Shown: one piece after another, positions 15,486-23,968 of the stretch | Layout: every line of letters begins with the position of its first letter | Position numbering within the stretch: position 1 is the stretch's first letter | Assembly: GCA_964355675.1 (NCBI GenBank) | Contig: CAYHEC010000030.1 | Coordinates: forward strand, 1-37,757 | Source of the DNA: CAMBDS01 sp964355675 | GTDB taxonomy: Bacteria > Electryoneota > AABM5-125-24 > Hatepunaeales > Hatepunaeaceae | Direction: 5' to 3' | Length of the DNA stretch: 37,757 nucleotides | The notes under the pieces: generated by a model | Seen by the model: the letters and a program-made list of their open reading frames with translations, nothing else | Databases searched by the model: none | Told to the model about the DNA's origin: nothing | Translations under genes and position numbers: made by a program

Positions 15486-17876
15486 ATGAAAATCTATCAA
15501 AAGCTAAGCCTTACCATCCTGGTTGCCACTTCGGTGGCTTTGGCAGTAATGTTTGCCCTTGTGAACAATATCAACAAGAAAGCAACGCTTGCAACCTATC
15601 AGGACCAAATCACACTAAATGCAGATATTCTAAAACGCTCGATTGAATTCTCAATGTCCCAGGGGGCGCAGGACATCAGCCCACTGATAAAGGAAATCGA
15701 GAAATTTCAAAATATCAAAGAGTTACGGATGACCCCCACAAACATCATCTCCGAGGGGTCCGATAAAAAGCTCGATACTTCGGAACTAAACTGCCTGACT
15801 GACAAAAAACCGAAGTATTCGCAGGAGTTTTTCAATTCATTTCCGGTGATGAGGGTCATCACACCGGTACTCGCCACGAAATCCTGCATCGAGTGTCACT
15901 CAGCGAATGAGGGAGATGTATTGGCAATAGTTAGTATTCGTAGCTCGATGGTAGCAGCCGCGGATTCGAACCGTGCCTTTTTAAAACTTAGCGTCATCTC
16001 ATCTCTGATTTTTATAGTCGGTGTTACGGTTCTAATTGGATTGATACTTCAGGGGCAGATTGTAAGACCGATTGTGTCACTGGCTGGTGCCGCCGGTAAG
16101 ATCAGCGAGGGTGATTTAAAGGTAGATGTTGACTTCCGGTCCAAAGACGAAATTGGCCAGCTTGCTGACTCTTTCAGGAATATGCAAGAGAATCTAAAGG
16201 CCAAGGAGCATGCCACCGAGTCTATCGCCAATGGAAATCTCACGATAGCGATAACGGCTGTCTCCAGCGCCGACTCGCTCGGTATGGCAATCGATAAAAT
16301 GCGCGGAAATATCGAAAGTCTTATTCGGGAAGTGAACACTCTGACAGAAGCCGCTACTCAGGGACGTCTTTCGGTTAGAGGAGACGTGGCGTCGTTCAGC
16401 GGCAGTTATCACGATATTGTAAAAGGGTTGAACGATACATTGGACGCCGTAGTCGGTCCTCTGAATGTCGCGGCAAACTACGTCGATCGCATCTCCAAAG
16501 GCGACATCCCACCGAAAATCTCGGACAATTACAATGGTGATTTCGGTGCAATTAAGAACAATCTGAATATTTGTATCGAGGCAATCGGAACACTTGTCGA
16601 TGAAGTGGGAGTCGTAATTAAGGCTTCCAACGAAGGTGATTTAAGTGTACGCGCCAATGCGGATCGCTCGACTGGAGTTTACAGAAAGATATTGCGCGGT
16701 CTTAACGACACCCTCGACGCCGTCATTCTGCCGGTTACTGAAGCGTCGAAGGTCTTGGAAGAGATGGCTCAAGGCGACCTGTCAGGTTCAATGAAGGGCG
16801 ACTACAAAGGCGATCACGCCAAAATCAAGAACGCCTTGAACGGCACAATGGATTCGCTCAACGACATCCTCTCTCAAGTAAACGACGCCGTCGATCAGGT
16901 CGCCGCCGGTTCCCAGGAAGTCTCCGACGCCAGCCAGGCTCTCTCTCAAGGTGCTACCGAGCAAGCGTCCAGCCTCGAAGAGATCACCTCCTCAATGGTC
17001 GAACTCGGCTCGCAAACCAAGCAGAACGCTGAAAGCGCCCTTCAAGCCAACAAACTCGCCGCTTCCTCGCGTGACTCCGCCGGGCAGGGCAACAGCCGGA
17101 TGCAGGAGATGCTCAAGGCGATGGCTGAAATCAACACCTCCTCAGCGCAAGTTTCCAAGATCATCAAGGTTATCGACGAAATTGCCTTCCAGACCAACCT
17201 GCTCGCCTTAAACGCGGCAGTAGAAGCCGCTCGCGCCGGCGTTCATGGCAAGGGATTTGCCGTTGTCGCCGAGGAAGTCCGCAACCTCGCCCAGCGTAGC
17301 GCTAAAGCCGCCAAAGAGACGACCGAGCTGATCGAAGGGTCTGTTCAACGTGTCACCGGCGGAACAGAGATCGCCAAGCAGACAGCTAAGGCTTTGGAGG
17401 AGATTGTTTCCGGTGTAGCAAAAGTGACCGATCTGATCGGCGAGATCGCCTCGGCTTCCAATGAGCAATCGATCGGGATCAATCAGGTGAATGAGGCGCT
17501 CGGACAAATCGATCAAGTAACCCAAGCCAATACGACCACTGCTGAGGAGAGCGCGGCGGCATCTGAAGAGTTGTCGAGTCAAGCGGCTCATGTCAAGACG
17601 ATGATCTCACGGTTCCAGTTGAAGCGAACCGAAGGAGCATACTTCGCGGATGCACCGAGGATGGAAACGCGTCAGCAGTTGCACTCAGCACCGACTCGCA
17701 GTGGAGCGAGGCAGTTGGTGGAGCCTCGCACGATGCAGAGTGCCAAACCGCCAGTGAAGCCGCAGATTGTCGGAATGCGGCGGAATGACATCGTCGATAA
17801 GAACAGCGGCAAACGCAAAGTCGTCGATCCGAAGAGTGTGATCGCGCTGGATGACGACGAGTTTGGGAAGTTTTAA
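15486..17876 (+). CDS. Haem-binding methyl-accepting chemotaxis protein
   Basis: This 796-residue MCP has a first membrane helix at about 8-26 and a periplasmic domain with CIECH at 134-138, a c-type haem attachment site. The context VITPVLATKSCIECHSAN resembles Tll0287-like/DUF3365 haem sensor domains. A second membrane helix (VISSLIFIVGVTVLIGLIL, near 167-185) leads to HAMP, then further HAMP-like repeats and the MCP signalling domain with the tip EIAFQTNLLALNAAVEAARAG. It probably senses redox state, oxygen or nitric oxide, or another ligand of the haem, by analogy with c-haem MCPs of Geobacter. Residues 322-796 match residues 344-818 of the preceding MCP with no gaps, so the sensor has been swapped onto a shared signalling half. 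A CheD and CheR follow nearby. Confidence 0.93.
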   Translation: MKIYQKLSLTILVATSVALAVMFALVNNINKKATLATYQDQITLNADILKRSIEFSMSQGAQDISPLIKEIEKFQNIKELRMTPTNIISEGSDKKLDTSELNCLTDKKPKYSQEFFNSFPVMRVITPVLATKSCIECHSANEGDVLAIVSIRSSMVAAADSNRAFLKLSVISSLIFIVGVTVLIGLILQGQIVRPIVSLAGAAGKISEGDLKVDVDFRSKDEIGQLADSFRNMQENLKAKEHATESIANGNLTIAITAVSSADSLGMAIDKMRGNIESLIREVNTLTEAATQGRLSVRGDVASFSGSYHDIVKGLNDTLDAVVGPLNVAANYVDRISKGDIPPKISDNYNGDFGAIKNNLNICIEAIGTLVDEVGVVIKASNEGDLSVRANADRSTGVYRKILRGLNDTLDAVILPVTEASKVLEEMAQGDLSGSMKGDYKGDHAKIKNALNGTMDSLNDILSQVNDAVDQVAAGSQEVSDASQALSQGATEQASSLEEITSSMVELGSQTKQNAESALQANKLAASSRDSAGQGNSRMQEMLKAMAEINTSSAQVSKIIKVIDEIAFQTNLLALNAAVEAARAGVHGKGFAVVAEEVRNLAQRSAKAAKETTELIEGSVQRVTGGTEIAKQTAKALEEIVSGVAKVTDLIGEIASASNEQSIGINQVNEALGQIDQVTQANTTTAEESAAASEELSSQAAHVKTMISRFQLKRTEGAYFADAPRMETRQQLHSAPTRSGARQLVEPRTMQSAKPPVKPQIVGMRRNDIVDKNSGKRKVVDPKSVIALDDDEFGKF

Positions 17877-17884
17877 ATAACTCC

Positions 17885-18070
17885 CTTGGAGGGCGGGATT
17901 AATCCCGCCCTCCAAGACCGTTATGTCGCAGGGTGTCCTCACCCTGCGACAAGTGAATTAACGTCGCCGTAGGGTGGGGACACCCTACGGCATATAAATT
18001 GCCTCGACTTGCTTGTCAAGTCGGGTCTTTAGGAATCGAAACCCCACTTGCAAGCAAATGGGGCCACCCA
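17885..18070. repeat. Palindrome cluster, copy B of a dispersed repeat
   Basis: Four hairpins follow each other: a perfect 32-base palindrome at 17885-17916 (GAGGGCGGGATT and its complement), GTCGCAGGG/CCCTGCGAC at 17925-17950, GCCGTAGGGTG/CACCCTACGGC at 17966-17991, and CGACTTG/CAAGTCG at 18005-18023. CCCCACTTG with CAAATGGGG and GGCCACCCA then ends at 18070. The last two repeat the pair at 5783-5848. Relatives of the first two also lie at 37552-37715. Confidence 0.88.
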
Positions 18071-18083
18071 TCAATGACTATCA

Positions 18084-18920
18084 ATGAATGCAACAAGTTT
18101 CCACCTCTCCGACTCTGAGTTTCGCGCGATTCGCGATCTTGTTCAAACTCGTTTCGCTATTTGCCTGACCGAACAGAAACGCTCGCTTATCACCGGCAGA
18201 CTGAGCAGTCTTCTTCGAAAACACAATTTTTCGACTTTCAATGAGTTCTATAAATTGGTCGTTGAAGATAAATCGGGTGAGGCGCTTGGGCAATTGATCG
18301 ACAAGATTTCAACGAATCATACGTTCTTTTACCGCGAGTCCGAGCACTTTGAGTTCTTTGCTGAGGATGTCCTGAAGCCGATGCTCAAGCCTGACCGCAC
18401 CTTTCAGGAAACTCCCCGTATCTGGGTCGCGGGGTGTTCCTCGGGCGAAGAGCCCTATACTCTGGCGATGCTTATGGCTGAAGCTTCGCATTCGATTCTT
18501 GGCACGTCAACGCCAATGATTCTCGCAACAGATATTTCCGCACAAGCCTTAGAGAAAGCAACGAGCGCCCGGTACAGCACAGAAAATGTTCATCGCCTCC
18601 CGGCAGTGTTGAAAAAGAGATACCTTCACCCGGATGGCGAAGGCATCTTAAAGATCGACCCCAATATTCAAAAATTAGTATTATACAGACGCCTAAATTT
18701 GACCCGCGACTATTTTCCATTCAAAGCCCAATTTCACACAATATTTTGTCGGAATGTGATGATCTACTTCGAACTGGAGTTCCGCTTAAAACTTGTCTCG
18801 AAGTTTATTGATTGGCTCGTTCCGGGTGGATACCTTTTCATTGGACACTCGGAGAGTCTTGGTCGCGCCATGCCGAGTCTAAAGTATATTAAACCCGCTG
18901 TTTATCGTAAGGTTGGCTAA
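18084..18920 (+). CDS. cheR: Chemotaxis methyltransferase CheR
   Basis: This 278-residue protein has the CheR layout: an N-terminal helical domain (about 1-75) followed by an S-adenosylmethionine methyltransferase domain. Visible motifs are the NHTFFYRESEHFEF region and the SAM-binding WVAGCSSGEEPYTLAM. ATDIS and the conserved FCRNVMIYF, near the active site, are followed by GGYLFIGHSESL. It methylates glutamates of the MCP signalling domains and thereby tunes CheA activity. It starts with ATG 18084 and lies four bases before cheB. The MCPs lack a pentapeptide tether, so it probably binds them directly. Confidence 0.95.
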   Translation: MNATSFHLSDSEFRAIRDLVQTRFAICLTEQKRSLITGRLSSLLRKHNFSTFNEFYKLVVEDKSGEALGQLIDKISTNHTFFYRESEHFEFFAEDVLKPMLKPDRTFQETPRIWVAGCSSGEEPYTLAMLMAEASHSILGTSTPMILATDISAQALEKATSARYSTENVHRLPAVLKKRYLHPDGEGILKIDPNIQKLVLYRRLNLTRDYFPFKAQFHTIFCRNVMIYFELEFRLKLVSKFIDWLVPGGYLFIGHSESLGRAMPSLKYIKPAVYRKVG

Positions 18921-18923
18921 AAC

Positions 18924-19973
18924 TTGAAACGGATCAAAGTCCTTATTATCGACGACTCAGCCCTCGTGCGCAATATACTATCGCAAGGACTGTCTCTGGA
19001 TCCTGAAATAGAAGTAGTTGGAACTGCAAGCGACCCTTACGTTGCTCGTGATAAAATCGTAGCTCTCGCCCCGGACGTCTTAACGCTCGATGTCGAAATG
19101 CCACGCATGGACGGCGTTGAGTTTCTGCGCAGGCTGATGCCTCAGTATCCGTTGCCAGTACTGATGGTCAGTTCGCTTACGGGAAGAGGTCAGCAGATCA
19201 CCTTCGATGCACTCGAAGCCGGAGCCGTCGATTTTGTTACCAAACCCAGTAGCGACGTTTCCCGTGGGATGAACGAAATGCTTGCCGAACTGCGCGAGAA
19301 AGTCAAAATGGTGTCGAAAGCAAATGTAAGCGGTTGGAAGCAGAGCGCTTATAGTGTCGTTAACAAACAGACTCCTGTTCCGCGTCGTAAGCTGACTGCA
19401 TCGAGCGAGAAAATCGTCGCAATCGGCGCCTCTACCGGAGGTACGCAAGCTTTGCAAAAAGTACTTACCAGACTACCAGCGTCAGCTCCCGCGATTGTGA
19501 TCGTCCAGCACATGCCAGCAGGATTCACCCGAATGTTTGCGGACCGTCTCAACGATCTTTGCGCGATGAGCGTCAAGGAAGCTGAGTCAGGGGATCGCAT
19601 CACGAGTGGGCGAGTATTAATCGCACCCGGCGACAAGCATTTGAAGGTCGTTCGTGAGGGCGGTGTTTATTCAACACATATAGTTAGTGGGGAAAAGGTC
19701 TGCGGGCATAGGCCTTCGGTCGAAGTGATGTTCCGCTCAATGGCTGAGCACGTTGGCGCTCATGCAGTAGGTGTAGTCCTAACCGGGATGGGTGCCGATG
19801 GCGCCGACGGGCTGGTAGCGATGAGGAGTAAAGGAGCCAGAACGCTGGCACAAGACGAGGCGACTTCAGTCGTATTTGGTATGCCTAAAGAGGCTTACAA
19901 CCGGGGCGGCGCCGAGAAGCTCTTTCCAATAGACGAGATTGCCGACGCCATCCTTGATCTGACAACCTGTTAA
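18924..19973 (+). CDS. cheB: Chemotaxis methylesterase/deamidase CheB
   Basis: This 349-residue protein combines a receiver domain (D11, D12, phospho-acceptor D56 in LTLDVEMP, lysine in VTKPSS) with a C-terminal methylesterase. The esterase has its catalytic Ser in GASTGGTQAL, His in VQHMPAGFTRMFA and Asp in GMGADGADGL. Phosphorylated by CheA, it removes methyl groups from MCPs and deamidates glutamines, so it opposes CheR. It starts with TTG at 18924, four bases after the cheR stop, where the protein begins with MKRIKVLIIDDS. The next gene starts two bases after its stop, so cheR-cheB-cheD form one unit. Confidence 0.95.
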   Translation: MKRIKVLIIDDSALVRNILSQGLSLDPEIEVVGTASDPYVARDKIVALAPDVLTLDVEMPRMDGVEFLRRLMPQYPLPVLMVSSLTGRGQQITFDALEAGAVDFVTKPSSDVSRGMNEMLAELREKVKMVSKANVSGWKQSAYSVVNKQTPVPRRKLTASSEKIVAIGASTGGTQALQKVLTRLPASAPAIVIVQHMPAGFTRMFADRLNDLCAMSVKEAESGDRITSGRVLIAPGDKHLKVVREGGVYSTHIVSGEKVCGHRPSVEVMFRSMAEHVGAHAVGVVLTGMGADGADGLVAMRSKGARTLAQDEATSVVFGMPKEAYNRGGAEKLFPIDEIADAILDLTTC

Positions 19974-19975
19974 TA

Positions 19976-20461
19976 ATGTCGATAATCTACGTCGGTATTG
20001 GCGAGTGGGCGGCATCATCTGACCCTCAAACCAAGATTCGCACCTTGGGGCTTGGTTCCTGCATTGGGGTTGTCGCCTACTGTCAGGCTTCTAATGTTGG
20101 GGGACTTCTCCACATTGCCCTGCCAGATTCCCAGATCAATGCCCAGCGTGCCGCATCGAAACCGGGTGTTTTTGCCGATACAGGTATTCCGCTCTTTCTT
20201 AAAGACCTTCAGGAATTGGGGGTGAACTACAAGCAACGGCTGATTATAAAACTGATTGGCGGAGCCACGATTATGGATGCCAATCAAGTATTCAATATTG
20301 GAAAACGTAATCTGTTAGCTGTCAAGAAGATTCTATGGGCAAATCAATTAGGAGCATTGGTCGAGGAGGTAGGAGGTCAATTCAGCCGCAGTGTAGAGCT
20401 GGATATTGCCACCGGAAAAACGCGCATTAATTCTCCAGGAAGGGGATCATGGGAAATTTGA
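19976..20461 (+). CDS. cheD: Chemoreceptor deamidase CheD
   Basis: This 161-residue protein is a full-length CheD. The catalytic residues are visible with family spacing: T23, C29 in LGSCIG and H46 in LLHIALPDS. Other family marks are KLIGGATI and the NIGKRN segment. CheD deamidates glutamines of chemoreceptors and, in Bacillus-type systems, binds CheC. Here two CheX-type phosphatases follow, which fits a Bacillus/Thermotoga-like adaptation module. Its end overlaps the start of the HDOD gene by 13 bases, which indicates translational coupling. Confidence 0.95.
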   Translation: MSIIYVGIGEWAASSDPQTKIRTLGLGSCIGVVAYCQASNVGGLLHIALPDSQINAQRAASKPGVFADTGIPLFLKDLQELGVNYKQRLIIKLIGGATIMDANQVFNIGKRNLLAVKKILWANQLGALVEEVGGQFSRSVELDIATGKTRINSPGRGSWEI

Positions 20462-21310
20462 ACATTATAGAATTGATTGCGAATCGGGTTGAAGAATTTC
20501 AACCGCTTCCGACGGTTGCCATCCGTCTCGTGAAACTGATGGGGAATGAAGACCGGAATAATCGTGAACTTATTCAGATTGTTTCACTCGATGCGGCGCT
20601 GACTCTACGAGTTATGCGCGTGGCGAATTCGGTAGCTTTTGTTCGTATGACACGTGTCACCTCAATTGCTCAAGCGGTCTCCCTACTTGGCGAACAGATG
20701 GTCGTGGGAATAGCGGTCGGGGCAAGCAATCCAGAAATATATAAAAACGATCTGAAAGGATACGACGCCGAATCAGGTGATCTCTGGGCTCATTCGCTTC
20801 GAACTGCCATAGCCGCAAAAGAGGTCGCCAAAAGGTGTAAAACTCATATATCCTACGATGAAGCTTTCACTGCTGGAATACTTCACGATATCGGCAAAGC
20901 TGTTATCAATGAGTTTCTCGCCGAAAAACTAAATGAAATCGAACTGGATCTAAAGGCAAATCCGAATAGAGATTTCTCAGAGGTGGAACGAGAGTTTACT
21001 GGGAACCGACCATTCTGAAGTTGGTGAGGCAATGGCAAAGAAGTGGAACATTTCACCCAAGCTATGCAGCGCAATTCGTTTCCACCACAATCCCAGTAAC
21101 GCCACCGAAAATGATAAACCGATTGTCTTTGCCGTACACTTGGGAGATTTTCTGGCGATGACCCTTGGCGAAGGTACGGGTGTCGATACTCTTGCCCATG
21201 GTCTGGACGAAAACTATTCAAATTATTATGATTTGAACCACACGACCATTGAATCCATTCTCGCGCTAATCCAAGCTGAATTTGCTGATGCTAAAAGTCT
21301 AATTTCTTAA
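20449..21310 (+). pseudogene. HDOD-domain protein, frameshifted
   Basis: The first part (20449-21018, 189 residues) has an HDOD fold with FQPLPTVAIRLVKLM, D..LTLRVMRVANS, the SIAQAVSLLG helix and ILHDIGK. It stops at TGA 21016-21018 after EREFTGNRPF. The following frame reads TDHSEVGEAMAKKWN, the expected HDOD continuation, and runs to 21310 with FHHNP and VHLGDFLAM. One extra base near 21001-21005 (GGGAACC) explains the break. The intact protein would have about 286 residues. HDOD proteins are often regulatory and seen with chemotaxis and motility genes; their biochemical role is mostly unknown. Loss could be real or an assembly error. It overlaps cheD. Confidence 0.85.
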
Positions 21311-21344
21311 ATAATAAAGACTGTAAATAATCAAGTCTTCGATA

Positions 21345-21440
21345 GAGTGCTGGCACGTGCCCTCACGTTACAGCTATCACCTGATTTTATTTGCTACCTC
21401 GGCATCTTGTGAGGGCACACGACGCCGCTAATCTCGTGAG
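21345..21440. repeat. Inverted repeat before the receiver gene
   Basis: GTGCCCTCAC (21357-21366) and GTGAGGGCAC (21409-21418) form a perfect ten-base inverted repeat enclosing 42 bases. It belongs to the same kind of intergenic palindrome as elsewhere. The GG and GC of the TGGCAC here do not have sigma-54 spacing. Confidence 0.6.
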
Positions 21441-21453
21441 GAAGAAAGCCTAA

Positions 21454-21828
21454 ATGGTGAATAAGGTACTCATTGTCGATGATTCAATGACTTCCCGTTT
21501 GATCATCCAACGCTGTTGCCAGATCGCCGGCTGGCCGGACGCTGATTTTGTCCATGCCGCCGATGGAAAAATCGCCTTGGAAATGATCCATACTCGTCCA
21601 TTCGATTTGATACTTTCAGACTACAACATGCCAACGGTCGATGGATTGGAATTGGCCGAGACACTCAACAGGGAACGCTTCATCCCCGGCATTCCAATGG
21701 CAATTATCACCAGCGCAAAAAATGAAGTTCTGTCTGCCAAATTAATCGCGTTGGGCGTAATCGAGGTACTCAGCAAGCCCATAACTCCGCAGGAATTAAG
21801 TCAATTACTACAAAAATTGGATTTATGA
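21454..21828 (+). CDS. Single-domain response regulator, CheY-like
   Basis: This 124-residue protein is a bare receiver domain: D9-D10 (IVDDS), phospho-acceptor D56 in LILSDYNMP, Ser in IITSAKN and the lysine in LSKPITPQ. It would take phosphate from CheA. It overlaps the following CheX-like gene by four bases, so the two probably work as a regulator-phosphatase pair. It differs from the CheY at 22462, particularly before the active site (GWPDADFVHAADGKIAL), and may signal to a different target. A palindrome-rich leader lies upstream. Confidence 0.9.
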   Translation: MVNKVLIVDDSMTSRLIIQRCCQIAGWPDADFVHAADGKIALEMIHTRPFDLILSDYNMPTVDGLELAETLNRERFIPGIPMAIITSAKNEVLSAKLIALGVIEVLSKPITPQELSQLLQKLDL

Positions 21829-22310
21829 ATTCAATCACTCAAATGAAATCAACGCCTTGGACCATTGACTCTCCGTTTGGAATTGCTATCCAAGCAACGC
21901 TCGAAGATTTTGCCTTCGAAGAACCTTTTCCGATTGTCAGTGAGGCGGAATTTTCCTCTGCCCAAATTTCTGTTGTTATTGATATTGTTGAACCACCAAT
22001 TGGAAGTGTGATGCTCTCGATGGATTCATCGACCGCGCGAGGTTTGTTTTTATCGATTTCTGGCATTGCCGAAGATCAAACCATTGACGAGGAATCTATC
22101 CGAGACGCAATAGGCGAATTGGCAAATGTCTTTACTGGAAAGCTGATGTGGGAGGTGTGCGGCCGAAATCGACCCTTCAAGCTCTCTTTACCGCTCGCAG
22201 AATTCTCACCAATCGACAAACCTGACAAAATGGTCAGATTCTCGATCGGCTTGAGCGTTGGCATAATTGATGCTTTCATAGTGGGAGCAGTCGCCTTAGA
22301 TTGTGTGTGA
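21825..22310 (+). CDS. CheX/CheC-like chemotaxis phosphatase
   Basis: This 161-residue protein resembles the CheC/CheX/FliY phosphatase family. The key segment is ESIRDAIGELANVFTGKLM, matching the family's E-x2-N pattern (E and N, two residues apart) that inserts into the CheY active site. Flanking segments with SAQISVVIDI and GSVMLSMDSSTARGL form the expected beta strands. It should dephosphorylate a CheY. It follows the receiver gene with a four-base overlap (ATGA), and a second, more canonical CheX lies at 22842. The divergence between them suggests distinct CheY partners. Confidence 0.75.
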   Translation: MNSITQMKSTPWTIDSPFGIAIQATLEDFAFEEPFPIVSEAEFSSAQISVVIDIVEPPIGSVMLSMDSSTARGLFLSISGIAEDQTIDEESIRDAIGELANVFTGKLMWEVCGRNRPFKLSLPLAEFSPIDKPDKMVRFSIGLSVGIIDAFIVGAVALDCV

Positions 22311-22461
22311 CTTTAATACAATCGCTCCGATCGTCTTGGAGAGAGGCTTTTCAAGCCGCTGTTGCCGGTGTAGGTCGGGTTTCCAGCAGGGAATAATTCA
22401 AACTGAACGCACGCCCACACGGTCCTGCAAGACAAACTAAATTAATCCATAGGAGGTCTTT

Positions 22462-22824
22462 ATGAAAATACTGGTCGTTGATGACTCTATCACGATGCGT
22501 CGGATCATCGTCAATATGTTGAAAACATCCGGTTACGAGGATGTTGTCGAAGCGGGCAATGGTCGTGAGGCATTAAGCTTGATGGAAGGAATAACACTTG
22601 TCCTAACCGACTGGAACATGCCGGTGATGGACGGTCTCTCTTTCCTCAAAGAACTCCGAGCCGAGCCGGCATTCGCCTCTATACCGGTTATCATGGTCAC
22701 AACGGAGGGTGCACAGACGGAAGTGCTTGAAGCGCTTCGTTTTGGCGCCAGTGATTATGTTGTCAAGCCATTTAATAAGCCGAACTTCATCAAAAAGGTC
22801 GAGAACTTTTTACCTCTCAAATAA
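22462..22824 (+). CDS. cheY: Chemotaxis response regulator CheY
   Basis: This 120-residue protein is a classic CheY with D7-D8, phospho-acceptor D50 in LVLTDWNMPVMDG, the conserved Thr in MVTTEG and the lysine in VVKPFNK. It is the most typical CheY in the cluster and the best candidate for the regulator that reaches the flagellar or pilus motor. A strong AGGAGG lies at 22451-22456. CheX follows after 17 bases. A GGTCGGGTTTCC palindrome fragment and no other gene lie upstream, between 22311 and 22461. Confidence 0.95.
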   Translation: MKILVVDDSITMRRIIVNMLKTSGYEDVVEAGNGREALSLMEGITLVLTDWNMPVMDGLSFLKELRAEPAFASIPVIMVTTEGAQTEVLEALRFGASDYVVKPFNKPNFIKKVENFLPLK

Positions 22825-22841
22825 CTACAAGGGCAACTATC

Positions 22842-23309
22842 TTGAATGTCAATTTCATTAACCCATTTATTATCTCATTGGAAAATGCGATGGAGATGAT
22901 GTTGGGAATCACTCCCGAAAGAGACGCCCCATATCTCAAGGGGGATGTTCTTACCGATGGCGACGTCACCGGGGTTATTGGATTCGCGGAGAAAAATTTA
23001 ACCGGATCTGTGTCACTTTCCTTTCCCGAAGCCAGTGCATTATTCGTTTATCACAAACTGACAGGCGAAAATATTTTTCATGTTACGCGCGAGGTGCAGG
23101 ACTCCATCGGTGAATTGACCAATATTGTCGCCGGAGGAGCCAAGACATCCCTCGCCTCGGAAGGAATCACTTTCCATATTGGTATCCCGTCAGTTATTGT
23201 CGGTCAACACAAAATCAGTCATCGAGTTGATACACCTGTTGTTGCGGTTCCATTTCGAATCGAAAATCGAAAGCTCATTATGGAAATTTCGATGAAAGTG
23301 ACCTCGTAA
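22842..23309 (+). CDS. cheX: CheY-P phosphatase CheX
   Basis: This 155-residue protein is a CheX family phosphatase. The hallmark is REVQDSIGELTNIVAGGAK, containing E and N at the catalytic positions of E-x2-N. The family's strands with GVIGFAEKNLTGSVSLSF and the C-terminal VAVPFRI are also present. It dephosphorylates CheY-P, most likely the CheY just upstream. It starts at TTG 22842 preceded by AAGGGC; the protein begins MNVNFINPFIISLENAM, as in other CheX. It is the last gene of the chemotaxis cluster. Confidence 0.93.
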   Translation: MNVNFINPFIISLENAMEMMLGITPERDAPYLKGDVLTDGDVTGVIGFAEKNLTGSVSLSFPEASALFVYHKLTGENIFHVTREVQDSIGELTNIVAGGAKTSLASEGITFHIGIPSVIVGQHKISHRVDTPVVAVPFRIENRKLIMEISMKVTS

Positions 23310-23968
23310 GTACTCGTGTTGTGTCAGAGTAAAATTGAGGGGTAGCGCCGCGATTTATCGCCCCCGATCGGGGTGCTCGGTCGAGGTGAAGTAATTTGCC
23401 GCGTCGCTTTAATCCATTGTTATACCCAGCCAAACACTCATTTCTTCCTGCAAAAGGTAAAAGACTTTCAGTGTCTGTTACCCAATTCCCATATAATGAA
23501 AAAATCGAGGCGTGTAGTCCGCTCAGCTTTGCTGGGCAGGCTACACGCTTTTGTGTCTGAGCAACAGTCCCTTTTAGTCTTGAAAAAACCTTCTACTGTG
23601 ATGTCTCATTCATTCACAACATCAGTTAATCATGAGTAAAATGGCACAATATTTGCTAAAATATCCACAAACAGCCACGATTACGAGTGTTATTGATCTC
23701 TAACAAGGTCGGTAGTTACTCGAGATCGTGGTGTGACCTTTTGAACGTAGAGTGCGTACGCTCTAATTTGTGCATTATTGCGCAATGATAGATTTCGGTC
23801 TTTATATATCGTCTGATTGAATTTTCAATTGCCAGCGCGACTCAAAACGGGTTAGTACTATCCATTTAAAAGGGAAATATTTCCCAAAGTAGTGGCACTA
23901 TTTTACTAACCTAAATAGTCAACTTGAGTTGCCCCAATCGTATATCAAACTTCACCTCTATTACAACT
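23310..23968. other. 659-base region without a gene
   Basis: I see no convincing gene. A short ORF at 23373-23639 runs across repeats and resembles no protein. Palindromic sequence lies at about 23340-23390 (GCGCCGCGATTTATCGC) and 23509-23553 (GTGTAG...GCTCAGCTTTGCTGGGC...CTACAC), the latter related to 11966-11998. The right half is AT-rich with a sigma-54-like promoter (23642). Transcription of the large surface-protein gene probably starts here. Confidence 0.6.
23642..23657 (+). promoter_or_regulatory. Near-consensus sigma-54 promoter
   Basis: TGGCAC-AATAT-TTGCT fits the -24/-12 consensus in both boxes. GG (23643-23644) and GC (23655-23656) have 10 bases between them. The predicted start near 23669 is 300 bases before the ATG at 23969, so the leader would be long. 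There is no other gene on this strand between them. Confidence 0.6.

Noticed and set aside
21350..21366. Sigma-54 promoter at TGGCAC before the receiver gene
   Set aside because: The position that should be GC (ten bases after GG) reads CA, so the -12 box is missing.
23373..23639. 88-codon ORF after CheX
   Set aside because: It crosses palindromic repeats and shows no recognisable protein pattern.
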